Made by a program: the position numbers and the translations under genes. From positions 1 through 16,608 of the forward strand of contig CAKVEY010000014.1 in NCBI GenBank assembly GCA_934746185.1: 16,608 nt of DNA. The letters run 5' to 3'. This DNA is from an uncultured Clostridia bacterium. GTDB lineage: Bacteria > Bacillota > Clostridia > Christensenellales > UBA1242. The notes beneath the pieces are model-generated. The model was not told the origin of the DNA, searched no databases, and saw only the letters and a program-made list of their open reading frames with translations. This document shows, in pieces, positions 1 through 6,662 of the stretch (positions within the stretch are counted from its first letter, which is position 1; the number at the start of each line of letters is the position of its first letter).

Positions 1-2
1 AT

Positions 3-257
3 GTTATTAGTATGGAAAACGATAGCGTAACGAAAAATTTAGAAAGCAGTTGCGAACAAAAAATTCTTTTAGATTTAGTTAACAAATTAAATAATAGGGA
101 AAAAGAGATAATTAATCTTAGATTTGGTTTAAATAACTTTGAAGAAAAAACGCAAAAAGAAGTTGCCGATATGTTAGGGATTAGTCAAAGTTATATTTCT
201 CGAATAGAAAAAAAAATAATTTCAAAATTAAAAAAAGAGTTAGTTAAAGTTATATAA
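3..257 (+). CDS. RNA polymerase sigma-70 family factor, SigE/SigK-like, C-terminal part (5' end outside window)
   Basis: The reading frame is open to the left edge of the window, so this is the C-terminal end of a longer gene; the ATG at 12 is probably internal. The residues match sigma region 4, which recognises the -35 element. They include an REKEIINLRFGL helix, then a TQKEVADMLGISQSYISRIEKK helix-turn-helix (split here: TQKEVADMLGIS, then QSYISRIEKK). This wording is typical of the sporulation factors SigE and SigK rather than of SigA, whose region 4 ends differently. The assignment to SigE or SigK is inference; the sigma-70 family membership is secure. The gene ends in TAA, and the next gene lies about 70 bases downstream with its own promoter. 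If the sporulation assignment holds, the host descends from spore-formers, but the window alone does not show that it sporulates. Confidence 0.85.
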   Translation, partial: VISMENDSVTKNLESSCEQKILLDLVNKLNNREKEIINLRFGLNNFEEKTQKEVADMLGISQSYISRIEKKIISKLKKELVKVI

Positions 258-282
258 ATTCGATTTGTTTTTAATAAATTTG

Positions 283-311
283 TTGTAAAATAAAAAATTA
301 TTTGTTATAAT
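283..311 (+). promoter_or_regulatory. SigA-type promoter of the MreB-like gene, extended -10
   Basis: A TTGTAA box (283-288, 4/6 to consensus) is separated by 17 bases from a perfect TATAAT (306-311). TG at 303-304 adds an extended -10. Transcription would begin near 318, leaving only about 9 bases of leader before the ATG at 327, with the ribosome-binding AGGTGA (317-322) at the very 5' end. Confidence 0.6.
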
Positions 312-326
312 TAAATAGGTGAAATT

Positions 327-1328
327 ATGGCAAGGACAATTTTAGGAATAGATTTTGGTTCAACAAATACAAGTATTTATAAAAAGCATACAGGCATTGT
401 TTTAAAAGAACCTACGATGCTTGCAATTACTGAAAATTTAGGTGTAACAAATATATTGGAGTATGGATTAAACGCTAAAAAAATGGTTGGAAAAACTAAC
501 GAAGATATTGGTTTTGTTTCGCCAATAGCAAATGGCGTTATTGTAAATATGCACCTAGCAGAAAGTTTGCTTGCTTATTTTATTAGCAAAGTTTTAACAA
601 ATAATGAAAAGTTTGACATAGTTTTTGCTGTTCCTTGTGGACTAACAGACACGGAAATTTTAGACTTTAAAAATTTAGGTTTAAAATTAGGGGCAGGAAA
701 AGTAACATTAATTCCTAGTGTTTTAGTTGCTTTACTTGGGGCGAACATAAACATAGACAAGGCAAGTGGCTATTTGAGTTTAAACTTAGGTGGTGGAACT
801 ATTGATATGGCAATTTGCAGTTTAAATCAAATAATTAAAGGTTATTCTTTATTTTTTGGTGGAAATAAAATTGATGAAGCAATTAAACTTTATGTTAATC
901 AGTTTTTAGATATGCAAATATCAAATTTAACAAGCGAAAAAATAAGAATTGAAGCAGGCAGTTTGTTTTTACACGACTTAACAAATATAGAATTTAACGG
1001 AGTAGATATTAATACAAAAAGTCCTAAAACTGAAGTTGTTGGGGCAGAACAGTTAAGAGATACATTAGAATTTTACTTTCAAAAAGTTTATATGGCAATA
1101 AAAGTTTTAATCAATTCGTCAACGCCAGATATTGTGGCAGATTTATCTATTAACGGAATAATTGTAACTGGTGGGCTTGCTAATTTAACAGGGCTAGAAA
1201 ACTATTTGTCTAAAAATCTTAATCTTCCTGTGTTAATTAGCGAAAACGCTGACAATGCCGTAGTTCTAGGTCTTGGCAAATTAATTGCTGATGAAAAATA
1301 TTTAAACAAAATTATAAGTTTAACCTAA
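327..1328 (+). CDS. Divergent MreB/Mbl-like actin-family protein
   Basis: MreB proteins are bacterial actins that polymerise under the membrane and guide cell-wall synthesis. This 333-residue protein has normal MreB length and aligns along the whole family: phosphate-1 loop GIDFGSTNTSIY (residues 7-18), the REP-like segment LKEPT, the PCG motif near 103, phosphate-2 loop LGGGTID (154-160), GGNKIDEAI (178-186), and the C-terminal TGG nucleotide-binding turn. It departs from the family at key positions. The usual EEP motif that carries the catalytic Glu reads P130-S131-V132. The Asp before the phosphate-2 glycines is Asn153. Asp9 of phosphate-1 is kept. ATP hydrolysis is therefore doubtful, though nucleotide binding may remain. 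It has its own promoter and a terminator at 1347-1371. The upstream gene is a SigE/SigK-like sigma factor, so a role in sporulation or cell shape is possible but is inference. Confidence 0.85.
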   Translation: MARTILGIDFGSTNTSIYKKHTGIVLKEPTMLAITENLGVTNILEYGLNAKKMVGKTNEDIGFVSPIANGVIVNMHLAESLLAYFISKVLTNNEKFDIVFAVPCGLTDTEILDFKNLGLKLGAGKVTLIPSVLVALLGANINIDKASGYLSLNLGGGTIDMAICSLNQIIKGYSLFFGGNKIDEAIKLYVNQFLDMQISNLTSEKIRIEAGSLFLHDLTNIEFNGVDINTKSPKTEVVGAEQLRDTLEFYFQKVYMAIKVLINSSTPDIVADLSINGIIVTGGLANLTGLENYLSKNLNLPVLISENADNAVVLGLGKLIADEKYLNKIISLT

Positions 1329-1346
1329 TTTATTTAAAAAACATAT

Positions 1347-1371
1347 AAAAAGTGGGTACTCCACTTTTTTT
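1347..1371 (+). terminator. Rho-independent terminator of the MreB-like gene
   Basis: A 9-bp perfect stem AAAAAGTGG (1347-1355) / CCACTTTTT (1361-1369) with loop GTACT runs directly into a T tract ending at 1371. It lies 19 bases after the stop codon. Confidence 0.9.
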
Positions 1372-1415
1372 ATAAAAAAAATTTCAAAATTTTCAAAAAA
1401 AATGGCATAAAACAG

Positions 1416-1444
1416 TTGACAACCTTAATATATTGGGTTATACT
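1416..1444 (+). promoter_or_regulatory. SigA promoter of the hrcA-grpE-dnaK-dnaJ operon
   Basis: A perfect TTGACA (1416-1421), a 17-base spacer and TATACT (1439-1444, 5/6) form a strong vegetative promoter. The predicted start near 1451 falls inside the CIRCE operator, as expected for HrcA autorepression. Confidence 0.9.
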
Positions 1445-1448
1445 AGTG

Positions 1449-1475
1449 CTAGCAATCTTTAAAGAAGAGTGCTAA
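1449..1475 (+). promoter_or_regulatory. CIRCE operator (HrcA binding site)
   Basis: The left arm CTAGCAATC (1449-1457) matches the CIRCE left arm TTAGCACTC at 7 of 9 positions. A 9-base spacer follows, then a perfect right arm GAGTGCTAA (1467-1475). HrcA dimers bind this inverted repeat and block transcription until heat stress. The two left-arm mismatches may weaken repression slightly; this is inference. Confidence 0.92.
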
Positions 1476-1491
1476 ACTAAAAAGGAGTAAA

Positions 1492-2550
1492 ATGGAGAGT
1501 TTAAATTTAAGCCAAAGACGGAAAGAAATATTATTTTCTAGTGTTGAAGATTATATTCGTCTAGCACTTCCTATTACAAGTTTATCTGTTCAAACACGGC
1601 ATTTAAACAATGTAAGCACGGCGACGCTACGAAATGAACTTAACACATTAGAAGCAATGGGTTATTTAAAACAACTACATACTTCGGGTGGTAGGGTTCC
1701 AACTAGTAAAGCATATAGAGTTTATGTAGATTCTATTATGAAAGAAAATAAGTTTAATAAAAAAAATTTAAGCACAATAAAAAATTTATTTTCAACTCGG
1801 TCTAGTTTGCTTAGCGAAATAATTTCTAACATAGCAAAAACAGTAAGTGAAGTAACAAATTATCCAACAGTAGTTTTATTAAATGGCTTTAATAATTTAA
1901 TTATTAAAAACATAAAATTAATTCCACTTATAGATAATTCATTACTATTATTAATTTCCACATCAACAGGTATTATTAATAATAACATAAGTGTAAACGA
2001 ACAAATAACTGAACAAAACTGTATTGATGCTAGCAACTTTTTAACTAATAAGTTTTCAGGCAAAACAATTTCTTGTATGATAACGGATATGAAAAAATTA
2101 GTTAATAGTTTAAACACAGAAATTAAAGAATACGAAACTATTTTTAATGTGTTAATAGACGGGCTAATAGATTTAACTGAGAAAAACTCAAAAGAATTTT
2201 CGGTTAAAGGTGCAACAAAACTACTACAAAATCCTGAGTATTCAAATATAGAAAATGCTCGTAAGGTTTTAAATGTTTTAGAAGATAATCAAAAACTAGA
2301 ACAAATATTTGATAAAGATTATGACGAAGAAATAACTTTCTCTATTGGTGAAGAAAACCATAGTGAAGATTTAAACTCTTGTTCCGTAATAAAGGCCAAC
2401 TATCAAGTAAATGGCGAGAATATTGCTCAAATAGGCGTTATAGGCCCTGAGCGTATGGATTATGCTAAAATTGCAGGTGCGTTAAAATATATAGTTGACG
2501 AAATTAAAAATTTAGAAAAAATAGAAGGAGGAAATTATGATTTACAATAA
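1492..2550 (+). CDS. hrcA: Heat-inducible transcription repressor HrcA
   Basis: HrcA represses class I heat-shock genes by binding CIRCE, and needs GroEL for folding in the species studied. The 352-residue length is typical. The N-terminal winged helix (about residues 5-75) contains the recognition segment STATLRNELNTLEAMGYL and the conserved wing GGRVPTSKAYRVYVD. The remainder is the GAF-like dimerisation region, with the late motif IGVIGPERMDYAKI near residue 317. The start ATG at 1492 is preceded by AAAGGAG at 1481-1487 with a good spacing. It is the first gene after the CIRCE-controlled promoter, so it regulates itself together with grpE, dnaK and dnaJ. Its last codons overlap the start of the next small ORF by 14 bases, which suggests translational coupling. 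Confidence 0.97.
   Translation: MESLNLSQRRKEILFSSVEDYIRLALPITSLSVQTRHLNNVSTATLRNELNTLEAMGYLKQLHTSGGRVPTSKAYRVYVDSIMKENKFNKKNLSTIKNLFSTRSSLLSEIISNIAKTVSEVTNYPTVVLLNGFNNLIIKNIKLIPLIDNSLLLLISTSTGIINNNISVNEQITEQNCIDASNFLTNKFSGKTISCMITDMKKLVNSLNTEIKEYETIFNVLIDGLIDLTEKNSKEFSVKGATKLLQNPEYSNIENARKVLNVLEDNQKLEQIFDKDYDEEITFSIGEENHSEDLNSCSVIKANYQVNGENIAQIGVIGPERMDYAKIAGALKYIVDEIKNLEKIEGGNYDLQ
2525..2531 (+). promoter_or_regulatory. Strong Shine-Dalgarno of the micro-ORF, inside hrcA
   Basis: AAGGAGG lies 5 bases before the ATG at 2537. It is one of the best ribosome-binding sites in the window although it sits within the hrcA coding end. It is the main argument that the micro-ORF is translated. Confidence 0.7.
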
Positions 2551-2623
2551 AAAATGTGATGGTAATTGCAGTCAATGTCCAAATCACGAAACTGATGATT
2601 GCGAACACGGCAACAATAATTAA
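2537..2623 (+). CDS. Cys-rich microprotein of 28 residues between hrcA and grpE
   Basis: This ORF encodes 28 residues with Cys at 7, 11, 14 and 22 and His at 17 and 24, in a C-x3-C-x2-C-x2-H pattern followed by C-x-H. Such spacing suggests metal (zinc or iron) binding or a thiol switch. I do not recognise a named family. It starts 14 bases before the hrcA stop, in another frame, behind a perfect AAGGAGG at 2525-2531. It stops 16 bases before grpE, whose own AAGGAG (2629-2634) follows at once. The tight packing makes it part of the heat-shock operon. The next protein, GrpE, also begins with a Cys-rich tail containing CNDGC and CDC motifs, similar in flavour to the CDGNC here. Function unknown; translation is supported only by the ribosome-binding site and the context. 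Confidence 0.6.
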   Translation: MIYNKKCDGNCSQCPNHETDDCEHGNNN

Positions 2624-2639
2624 TTATTAAGGAGTAATT

Positions 2640-3233
2640 ATGGCGGAAAATTTTGAAAAACAAAACAAAACTCATAAAAATCATAAGCATTATAAACACT
2701 CTAATTCAAAATATAATTACAATGAAGAATTAAAATCTAATTGTAATGATGGTTGTGATTGTGAAAATGATTGTGATTGCAATGAAGAAAGCGTTGAGAT
2801 AAAAACTGAAACTAATTGCAGGGAAAATGAGTTTAAAGAAACACTTCAAAGATTGCAAGCAGAATTTGATAACTATCGAAAACGAAACGAAAGTTTAGTT
2901 GAAAAATATAAAGAAGACGGGATTGTGTATGCTATAAATAAATTGCTACCTGTTTTAGATAGTTTTAAAAGTGCAAAAATGCTTGTAAAAGATGAAGAAT
3001 TTTTAAAAAGTTTAGACCTTATTGAAAAACAATTTCAAAATGGTTTAGATGCTTTAAAAATTACTAAAATAAATGCCGAAGGCGAGATTTTTAACCCTAT
3101 GTATCATAATGCTGTTTTAACTGGAAATGACGAAACTAAACAAGAAGATGAAATATTAGAAGTTTTTCAAGATGGTTACATTTTAGGCGATAGAGTTATA
3201 AGACATAGCGTTGTAAAAATAAATAAAAAATAA
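2640..3233 (+). CDS. grpE: Nucleotide exchange factor GrpE with unusual His/Cys-rich N-terminal tail
   Basis: GrpE releases ADP from DnaK so that it can bind a new substrate cycle. Residues 65-197 are a standard GrpE: the coiled-coil entry LQRLQAEFDNYRKR, the helix NKLLPVLDSFKSA, then GEIFNPMYHNAV and the beta-domain ending GYILGDRVIRHSVVKI. The first 64 residues are not standard. They hold a His-rich patch (His 12, 15, 17, 20) and Cys at 35, 39, 41, 45, 47 and 60, many spaced as C-x-C. GrpE tails are normally acidic and poor in Cys, so metal binding or redox sensing is possible; this is inference. AAGGAG at 2629-2634 sets the ATG. It follows the micro-ORF by 16 bases and precedes dnaK by 56. 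Confidence 0.96.
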   Translation: MAENFEKQNKTHKNHKHYKHSNSKYNYNEELKSNCNDGCDCENDCDCNEESVEIKTETNCRENEFKETLQRLQAEFDNYRKRNESLVEKYKEDGIVYAINKLLPVLDSFKSAKMLVKDEEFLKSLDLIEKQFQNGLDALKITKINAEGEIFNPMYHNAVLTGNDETKQEDEILEVFQDGYILGDRVIRHSVVKINKK

Positions 3234-3270
3234 AAAAAAGAAAAAATTAAGAAATTAAACATAAATTATT

Positions 3271-3276
3271 AAGGAG
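3271..3276 (+). promoter_or_regulatory. Shine-Dalgarno of dnaK with long spacing
   Basis: AAGGAG sits 13 bases before the ATG at 3290, longer than the usual 5-9. An in-frame TAG at 3284 excludes any start closer to it, and the protein begins canonically at 3290 (MGKVIGIDLGTTNS). The spacing may lower initiation or be bridged by local structure. Confidence 0.6.
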
Positions 3277-3289
3277 ATTTAATTAGAAT

Positions 3290-5125
3290 ATGGGAAAAGT
3301 TATAGGTATAGACTTAGGAACAACAAACAGTTGTGTTGCAGTTATGGAAGGTGGAAAACCTACTGTTATTGCAAACAGAGAAGGAGATAGAACAACACCT
3401 AGTGTTGTAGGCTTTACAAAAGACGGCGAAAGATTAGTTGGTCAAGTAGCAAAACGTCAAGCCGTAGCAAATAGTGAAAACACAGTTCTTTCTATTAAAA
3501 GAGAAATGGGTACAGACTATAAAGTAAAATTACAAGGCAAAGAATATTCTCCACAAGAAATTTCAGCAATGATTTTACAAAAATTAAAACAAGATGCTGA
3601 AAGTTATTTAGGAACTACTGTTACAGATGCAGTTATTACAGTTCCAGCTTATTTTACAGATAGTCAACGACAAGCAACAAAAGATGCTGGTAAAATTGCA
3701 GGTTTAAATGTTTTAAGAATTATTAACGAACCTACTGCCGCAGCACTAGCATACGGACTAGATAAAGCTGAAAATGCTAACCAAAAAATCTTAGTTTACG
3801 ATTTAGGTGGTGGTACATTCGATGTTTCTATTCTAGAAATTGGTGATGGTGTATTTGAAGTATTATCTACAGCAGGTAACAACCGTTTAGGTGGTGATGA
3901 TTTTGATAACAGAATTATTGACTTACTAGTTGAAGATTTTAAAGAAAAAAATAACATTGATTTAAGAAATGATAAAATGGCTATGCAAAGACTTAAAGAA
4001 GCAGCTGAAAAAGCAAAAATTGATTTAAGTTCTAGCACAAAAACTAACATTAATTTACCTTATATTACAGCAGACGCAACAGGCCCTAAACACTTAGAAT
4101 ATGACCTAACAAGAGCTAAATTTGAACAAATTACAGAAGATTTAGTAAATTCTACAATCGAAAAAATGACACAAGCTTTAAACGATGCTAAATTAAGTAA
4201 AGGTGATATTAATAAAGTTATATTAGTTGGTGGTTCAACTCGTATTCCAAGAGTTGTTGAAGTTGTTAAAGACTTTATGGGAACAGAACCATTCAAAGGT
4301 ATTAACCCAGATGAATGCGTTGCTATTGGTGCAGCAATTCAAGGTGGCGTTTTAGCAGGCGAAGTTAAAGATGTATTATTACTAGATGTAACACCTTTAA
4401 GTTTAGGTATTGAAACATTAGGTGGCGTATTTACAAAATTAATCGAAAGGAATACTACTATTCCTACTAAAAAGAGTCAAATTTTCTCAACAGCAGTAGA
4501 TAATCAACCAGGTGTTGATATTCACGTATTGCAAGGTGAAAGAGAATTTGCGTCAGGCAATAAAACATTAGGAAGATTTAGTTTAACAGATATTCCACCT
4601 GCTCCTCGTGGTGTTCCTCAAATTGAAGTAACATTCGATATTGATGCAAATGGTATTGTTAAAGTTTCTGCCAAAGATTTAGGCACAAACAAAGAACAAA
4701 ATATTACAATAACTGCTTCTACTAACTTAAAAGAAGAAGATATTGATAAAGCAATTAAAGAAGCCGAACAATTTGCCGAAGAAGATAAAAAGCGTAGAGA
4801 ATTAGTTGATACTAAAAATAACGCTGATAACTTTGTATTCCAAATTGAAAAAATGCTTAAAGAAAACGGCGATAAAATTAGCGAAGAAGATAAAACTAAA
4901 TTAAACGCTGAAATTGAAGAAGATAAAAAAGTATTCGCAGGCGAAAACATTGATGAAATTAAAAAAGCGTTAGAAAAATTAACACAAGTTTCAAACGAAG
5001 TATTCTCTAAATTATATCAAAACGCTGGTGCTAATAATGGTGCTAATGCAGGTAGTAATGAGAGTGCAGGTAGTAACGCCGGTGATAACATTGATGTTAA
5101 AGATGGCGACTATAAAACTGAATAG
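3290..5125 (+). CDS. dnaK: Chaperone protein DnaK (Hsp70)
   Basis: DnaK binds exposed hydrophobic segments of client proteins and releases them on an ATP cycle controlled by DnaJ and GrpE. The 611 residues match the Gram-positive form. The ATPase domain shows GIDLGTTNSCVAV at the N-terminus, AYFTDSQRQATKDAG, the NEPTAAALAYG motif, phosphate-2 DLGGGTFDVSI and VGGSTRIPRV. The interdomain linker is VLLLDVTPLSLG. The substrate domain follows, then the helical lid and a disordered Asn/Gly/Ala-rich tail of about 35 residues ending VKDGDYKTE. That tail DNA is locally repetitive (GGTGCTAAT and GGTAGTAA units). Leucine is almost always TTA, as expected for a highly expressed gene of this AT-rich genome. 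dnaJ follows after 8 bases. Confidence 0.99.
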   Translation: MGKVIGIDLGTTNSCVAVMEGGKPTVIANREGDRTTPSVVGFTKDGERLVGQVAKRQAVANSENTVLSIKREMGTDYKVKLQGKEYSPQEISAMILQKLKQDAESYLGTTVTDAVITVPAYFTDSQRQATKDAGKIAGLNVLRIINEPTAAALAYGLDKAENANQKILVYDLGGGTFDVSILEIGDGVFEVLSTAGNNRLGGDDFDNRIIDLLVEDFKEKNNIDLRNDKMAMQRLKEAAEKAKIDLSSSTKTNINLPYITADATGPKHLEYDLTRAKFEQITEDLVNSTIEKMTQALNDAKLSKGDINKVILVGGSTRIPRVVEVVKDFMGTEPFKGINPDECVAIGAAIQGGVLAGEVKDVLLLDVTPLSLGIETLGGVFTKLIERNTTIPTKKSQIFSTAVDNQPGVDIHVLQGEREFASGNKTLGRFSLTDIPPAPRGVPQIEVTFDIDANGIVKVSAKDLGTNKEQNITITASTNLKEEDIDKAIKEAEQFAEEDKKRRELVDTKNNADNFVFQIEKMLKENGDKISEEDKTKLNAEIEEDKKVFAGENIDEIKKALEKLTQVSNEVFSKLYQNAGANNGANAGSNESAGSNAGDNIDVKDGDYKTE

Positions 5126-5133
5126 GAAAGTTT

Positions 5134-6243
5134 ATGGCAAAAAATTATTATGATATATTAGGCGTAGATAAAAGTGCGAGTGCTGACGAAATTAAGTCAG
5201 CATATCGTAAACTTGCAAAGATGTATCACCCCGATTTAAACAAAACCGAAGAAGCAGCTACTAAATTTAAAGAAATTAACGAAGCATATGAATGTTTGTC
5301 GGACCCACAAAAAAAGAGTAATTATGACCAATTTGGTTCTAGTGAAGGACCACAAGGCTTTGGTGGTGGCTCTAATGGTGGATTTTCTGGCTTTGGTGGT
5401 TTTGAAGATATATTTAATATGTTTTCTGGCTTTGGTGGAAATTCAAGGCAAAATGTTAAATCGCAAGGTGAAGATGTTAATGTAAGAATTAATTTATCTT
5501 TTAAAGAAGCCTGCAATGGTGGTAGCAAGTCTATTTCTATAACAAGAATTGAACGATGCGACGATTGTAAAGGTACTGGTGCTAAAAATGGCACAGAATA
5601 TACTACTTGCTCAAACTGTAAAGGTACTGGTCAAGTAAAACAAGTCCAAAATAGTTTATTTGGTCAAATGGTTAGTGTAACTAGTTGTCCTAACTGTGAT
5701 GGCACTGGTAAAATAATAAAAGAAAAATGTACATCTTGTGGTGGAAAAGGTTATAATCGTCGAACTCGCACAATGACCGTAACTATTCCTGCTGGAATAA
5801 ATGATGGTCAAGTTTTAACTCTTCGTGGAGAAGGCAATTCAAGTTTAAATGGTGGTGCAAGTGGTAACTTAAATATCGTTGTATCTGTTCAAAAACACGA
5901 ATTACTAAATCGTAAAGATTATGACTTATATATAACTATTCCAATCCCATATTTAACTGCAATGCTTGGTGGAACAGTTAAAGTTCCTACTGTAAATGAA
6001 ATAATTGAACTTAAAATACCTGAACTATCTCAAACAGGAACAGTATTTAAAGTTAAAGGCAAAGGCGTAAAATATTTAAGAAAAGAAAGTTATGGAGATT
6101 TATATGTAACTATTAAAGTAGAATTTCCAAAGACCTTAGATAAAAAATCTCGAGATGCTTTGTCGTCATTAGTAGATAAAAACGCTGATGCAAATTATGT
6201 AAAATATAGAGATTACCTTTTAAAATTAAATAAAAATAAATAA
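5134..6243 (+). CDS. dnaJ: Chaperone protein DnaJ (Hsp40, type I)
   Basis: DnaJ delivers substrates to DnaK and stimulates its ATPase. The 369 residues show all type I parts in order. The J domain carries HPD at 32-34. A Gly/Phe-rich region lies at about 70-110. Four zinc-binding CxxCxGxG repeats run from about residue 142 (CDDCKGTG, CSNCKGTG, CPNCDGTG, CSNC-like last repeat CTSCGGKG). Two C-terminal substrate-binding beta domains follow, with GDLYVTIKVEFP near the end. Only 8 bases separate it from the dnaK stop, with a weak AGGA overlapping that stop, so it is co-transcribed and probably translationally coupled. It is the last gene of the operon, followed by a terminator at 6290-6330. Confidence 0.99.
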   Translation: MAKNYYDILGVDKSASADEIKSAYRKLAKMYHPDLNKTEEAATKFKEINEAYECLSDPQKKSNYDQFGSSEGPQGFGGGSNGGFSGFGGFEDIFNMFSGFGGNSRQNVKSQGEDVNVRINLSFKEACNGGSKSISITRIERCDDCKGTGAKNGTEYTTCSNCKGTGQVKQVQNSLFGQMVSVTSCPNCDGTGKIIKEKCTSCGGKGYNRRTRTMTVTIPAGINDGQVLTLRGEGNSSLNGGASGNLNIVVSVQKHELLNRKDYDLYITIPIPYLTAMLGGTVKVPTVNEIIELKIPELSQTGTVFKVKGKGVKYLRKESYGDLYVTIKVEFPKTLDKKSRDALSSLVDKNADANYVKYRDYLLKLNKNK

Positions 6244-6289
6244 AAAAGTACTAAAATGGCTAGCACTTTTGAAACTAGCAAAATAAAAG

Positions 6290-6330
6290 AAGGAACAGAG
6301 TAAATATAATACACTGTTCCTTTTTATTTT
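6290..6330 (+). terminator. Rho-independent terminator of the heat-shock operon
   Basis: A 9-bp stem AAGGAACAG (6290-6298) / CTGTTCCTT (6314-6322) with a 15-base loop is followed by a T-rich tract. It lies 47 bases after the dnaJ stop. A weaker hairpin (AAAAGT 6244-6249 / ACTTTT 6265-6270) precedes it. Confidence 0.85.
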
Positions 6331-6346
6331 ATTTTATTTTATTTTA
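6322..6346. repeat. Pentanucleotide microsatellite (TTTTA)5
   Basis: A bases recur exactly every five positions at 6326, 6331, 6336, 6341 and 6346 within a T tract, giving five TTTTA units directly after the terminator stem. Such a tract can change length by slippage, but it lies outside any coding region. Confidence 0.85.
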
Positions 6347-6598
6347 TTTCAAAAGTATCAACCATATAATGATACAAAGGTGAAAACATCTTTACAAATA
6401 AAAAATAAGTTTGTTATTTAGAAAAACCAAATATATTGGATATTTTGTAAGAGGATATATTAAAGTATAACCAAAAAAGTTAGAGAAATTGAAGAGGAAT
6501 TCTTATAGATTAGGTGTTACGTATTTTGAAACTGCTAAAACAAAAAAGATGTGCAAATTAAGAAATACTTTTACATATTCAAAAGATTGGACTATTTA
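6347..6598. other. Gene-free stretch between heat-shock operon and surface module
   Basis: Together with flanking control elements, about 420 bases separate dnaJ from the next gene. I see one small hairpin, GTATCA (6355-6360) / TGATAC (6370-6375), and no convincing gene. A 43-codon open frame without a proper start runs from 6471 to 6602 on the plus strand; its translated end reads GVTYFETAKTKKM and so on, which looks protein-like but which I cannot place. It may be a decayed coding remnant or chance in AT-rich DNA. Confidence 0.5.
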
Positions 6599-6627
6599 TT
6601 GACTTTTTTTCTTATTTTTTGTATCCT
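6599..6627 (+). promoter_or_regulatory. Candidate SigA promoter of the large surface-protein gene
   Basis: TTGACT (6599-6604, 5/6) and TATCCT (6622-6627, 4/6) are separated by exactly 17 bases. A perfect 14-base palindrome, TCCTTAATTAAGGA (6624-6637), overlaps the -10 and the predicted start, where an operator would be expected. Confidence 0.45.
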
Positions 6628-6652
6628 TAATTAAGGAATATATCTATAATTT

Positions 6653-6657
6653 AGGAG
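6653..6657 (+). promoter_or_regulatory. Shine-Dalgarno that decides the start of the surface-protein gene
   Basis: AGGAG ends 5 bases before the ATG at 6663. The upstream in-frame GTG at 6657 overlaps this site and so cannot be the start. Confidence 0.75.
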
Positions 6658-6662
6658 TGTAT

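Noticed and set aside
12..14. ATG at 12 as the true start of the sigma-factor gene
   Set aside because: The frame is open to the window edge and the visible protein is only the C-terminal region 4, so the gene begins outside the window.
6259..6279. Second CIRCE-like element after dnaJ (GCTAG/CTAGC with a TAGCAC stretch)
   Set aside because: Arms are only 5 bp, spacing is 11, and it does not match the CIRCE arms; no promoter or gene follows for HrcA to control.
6657..6659. GTG at 6657 as start of the large surface protein
   Set aside because: It overlaps the AGGAG ribosome-binding site, whose spacing fits the ATG at 6663.
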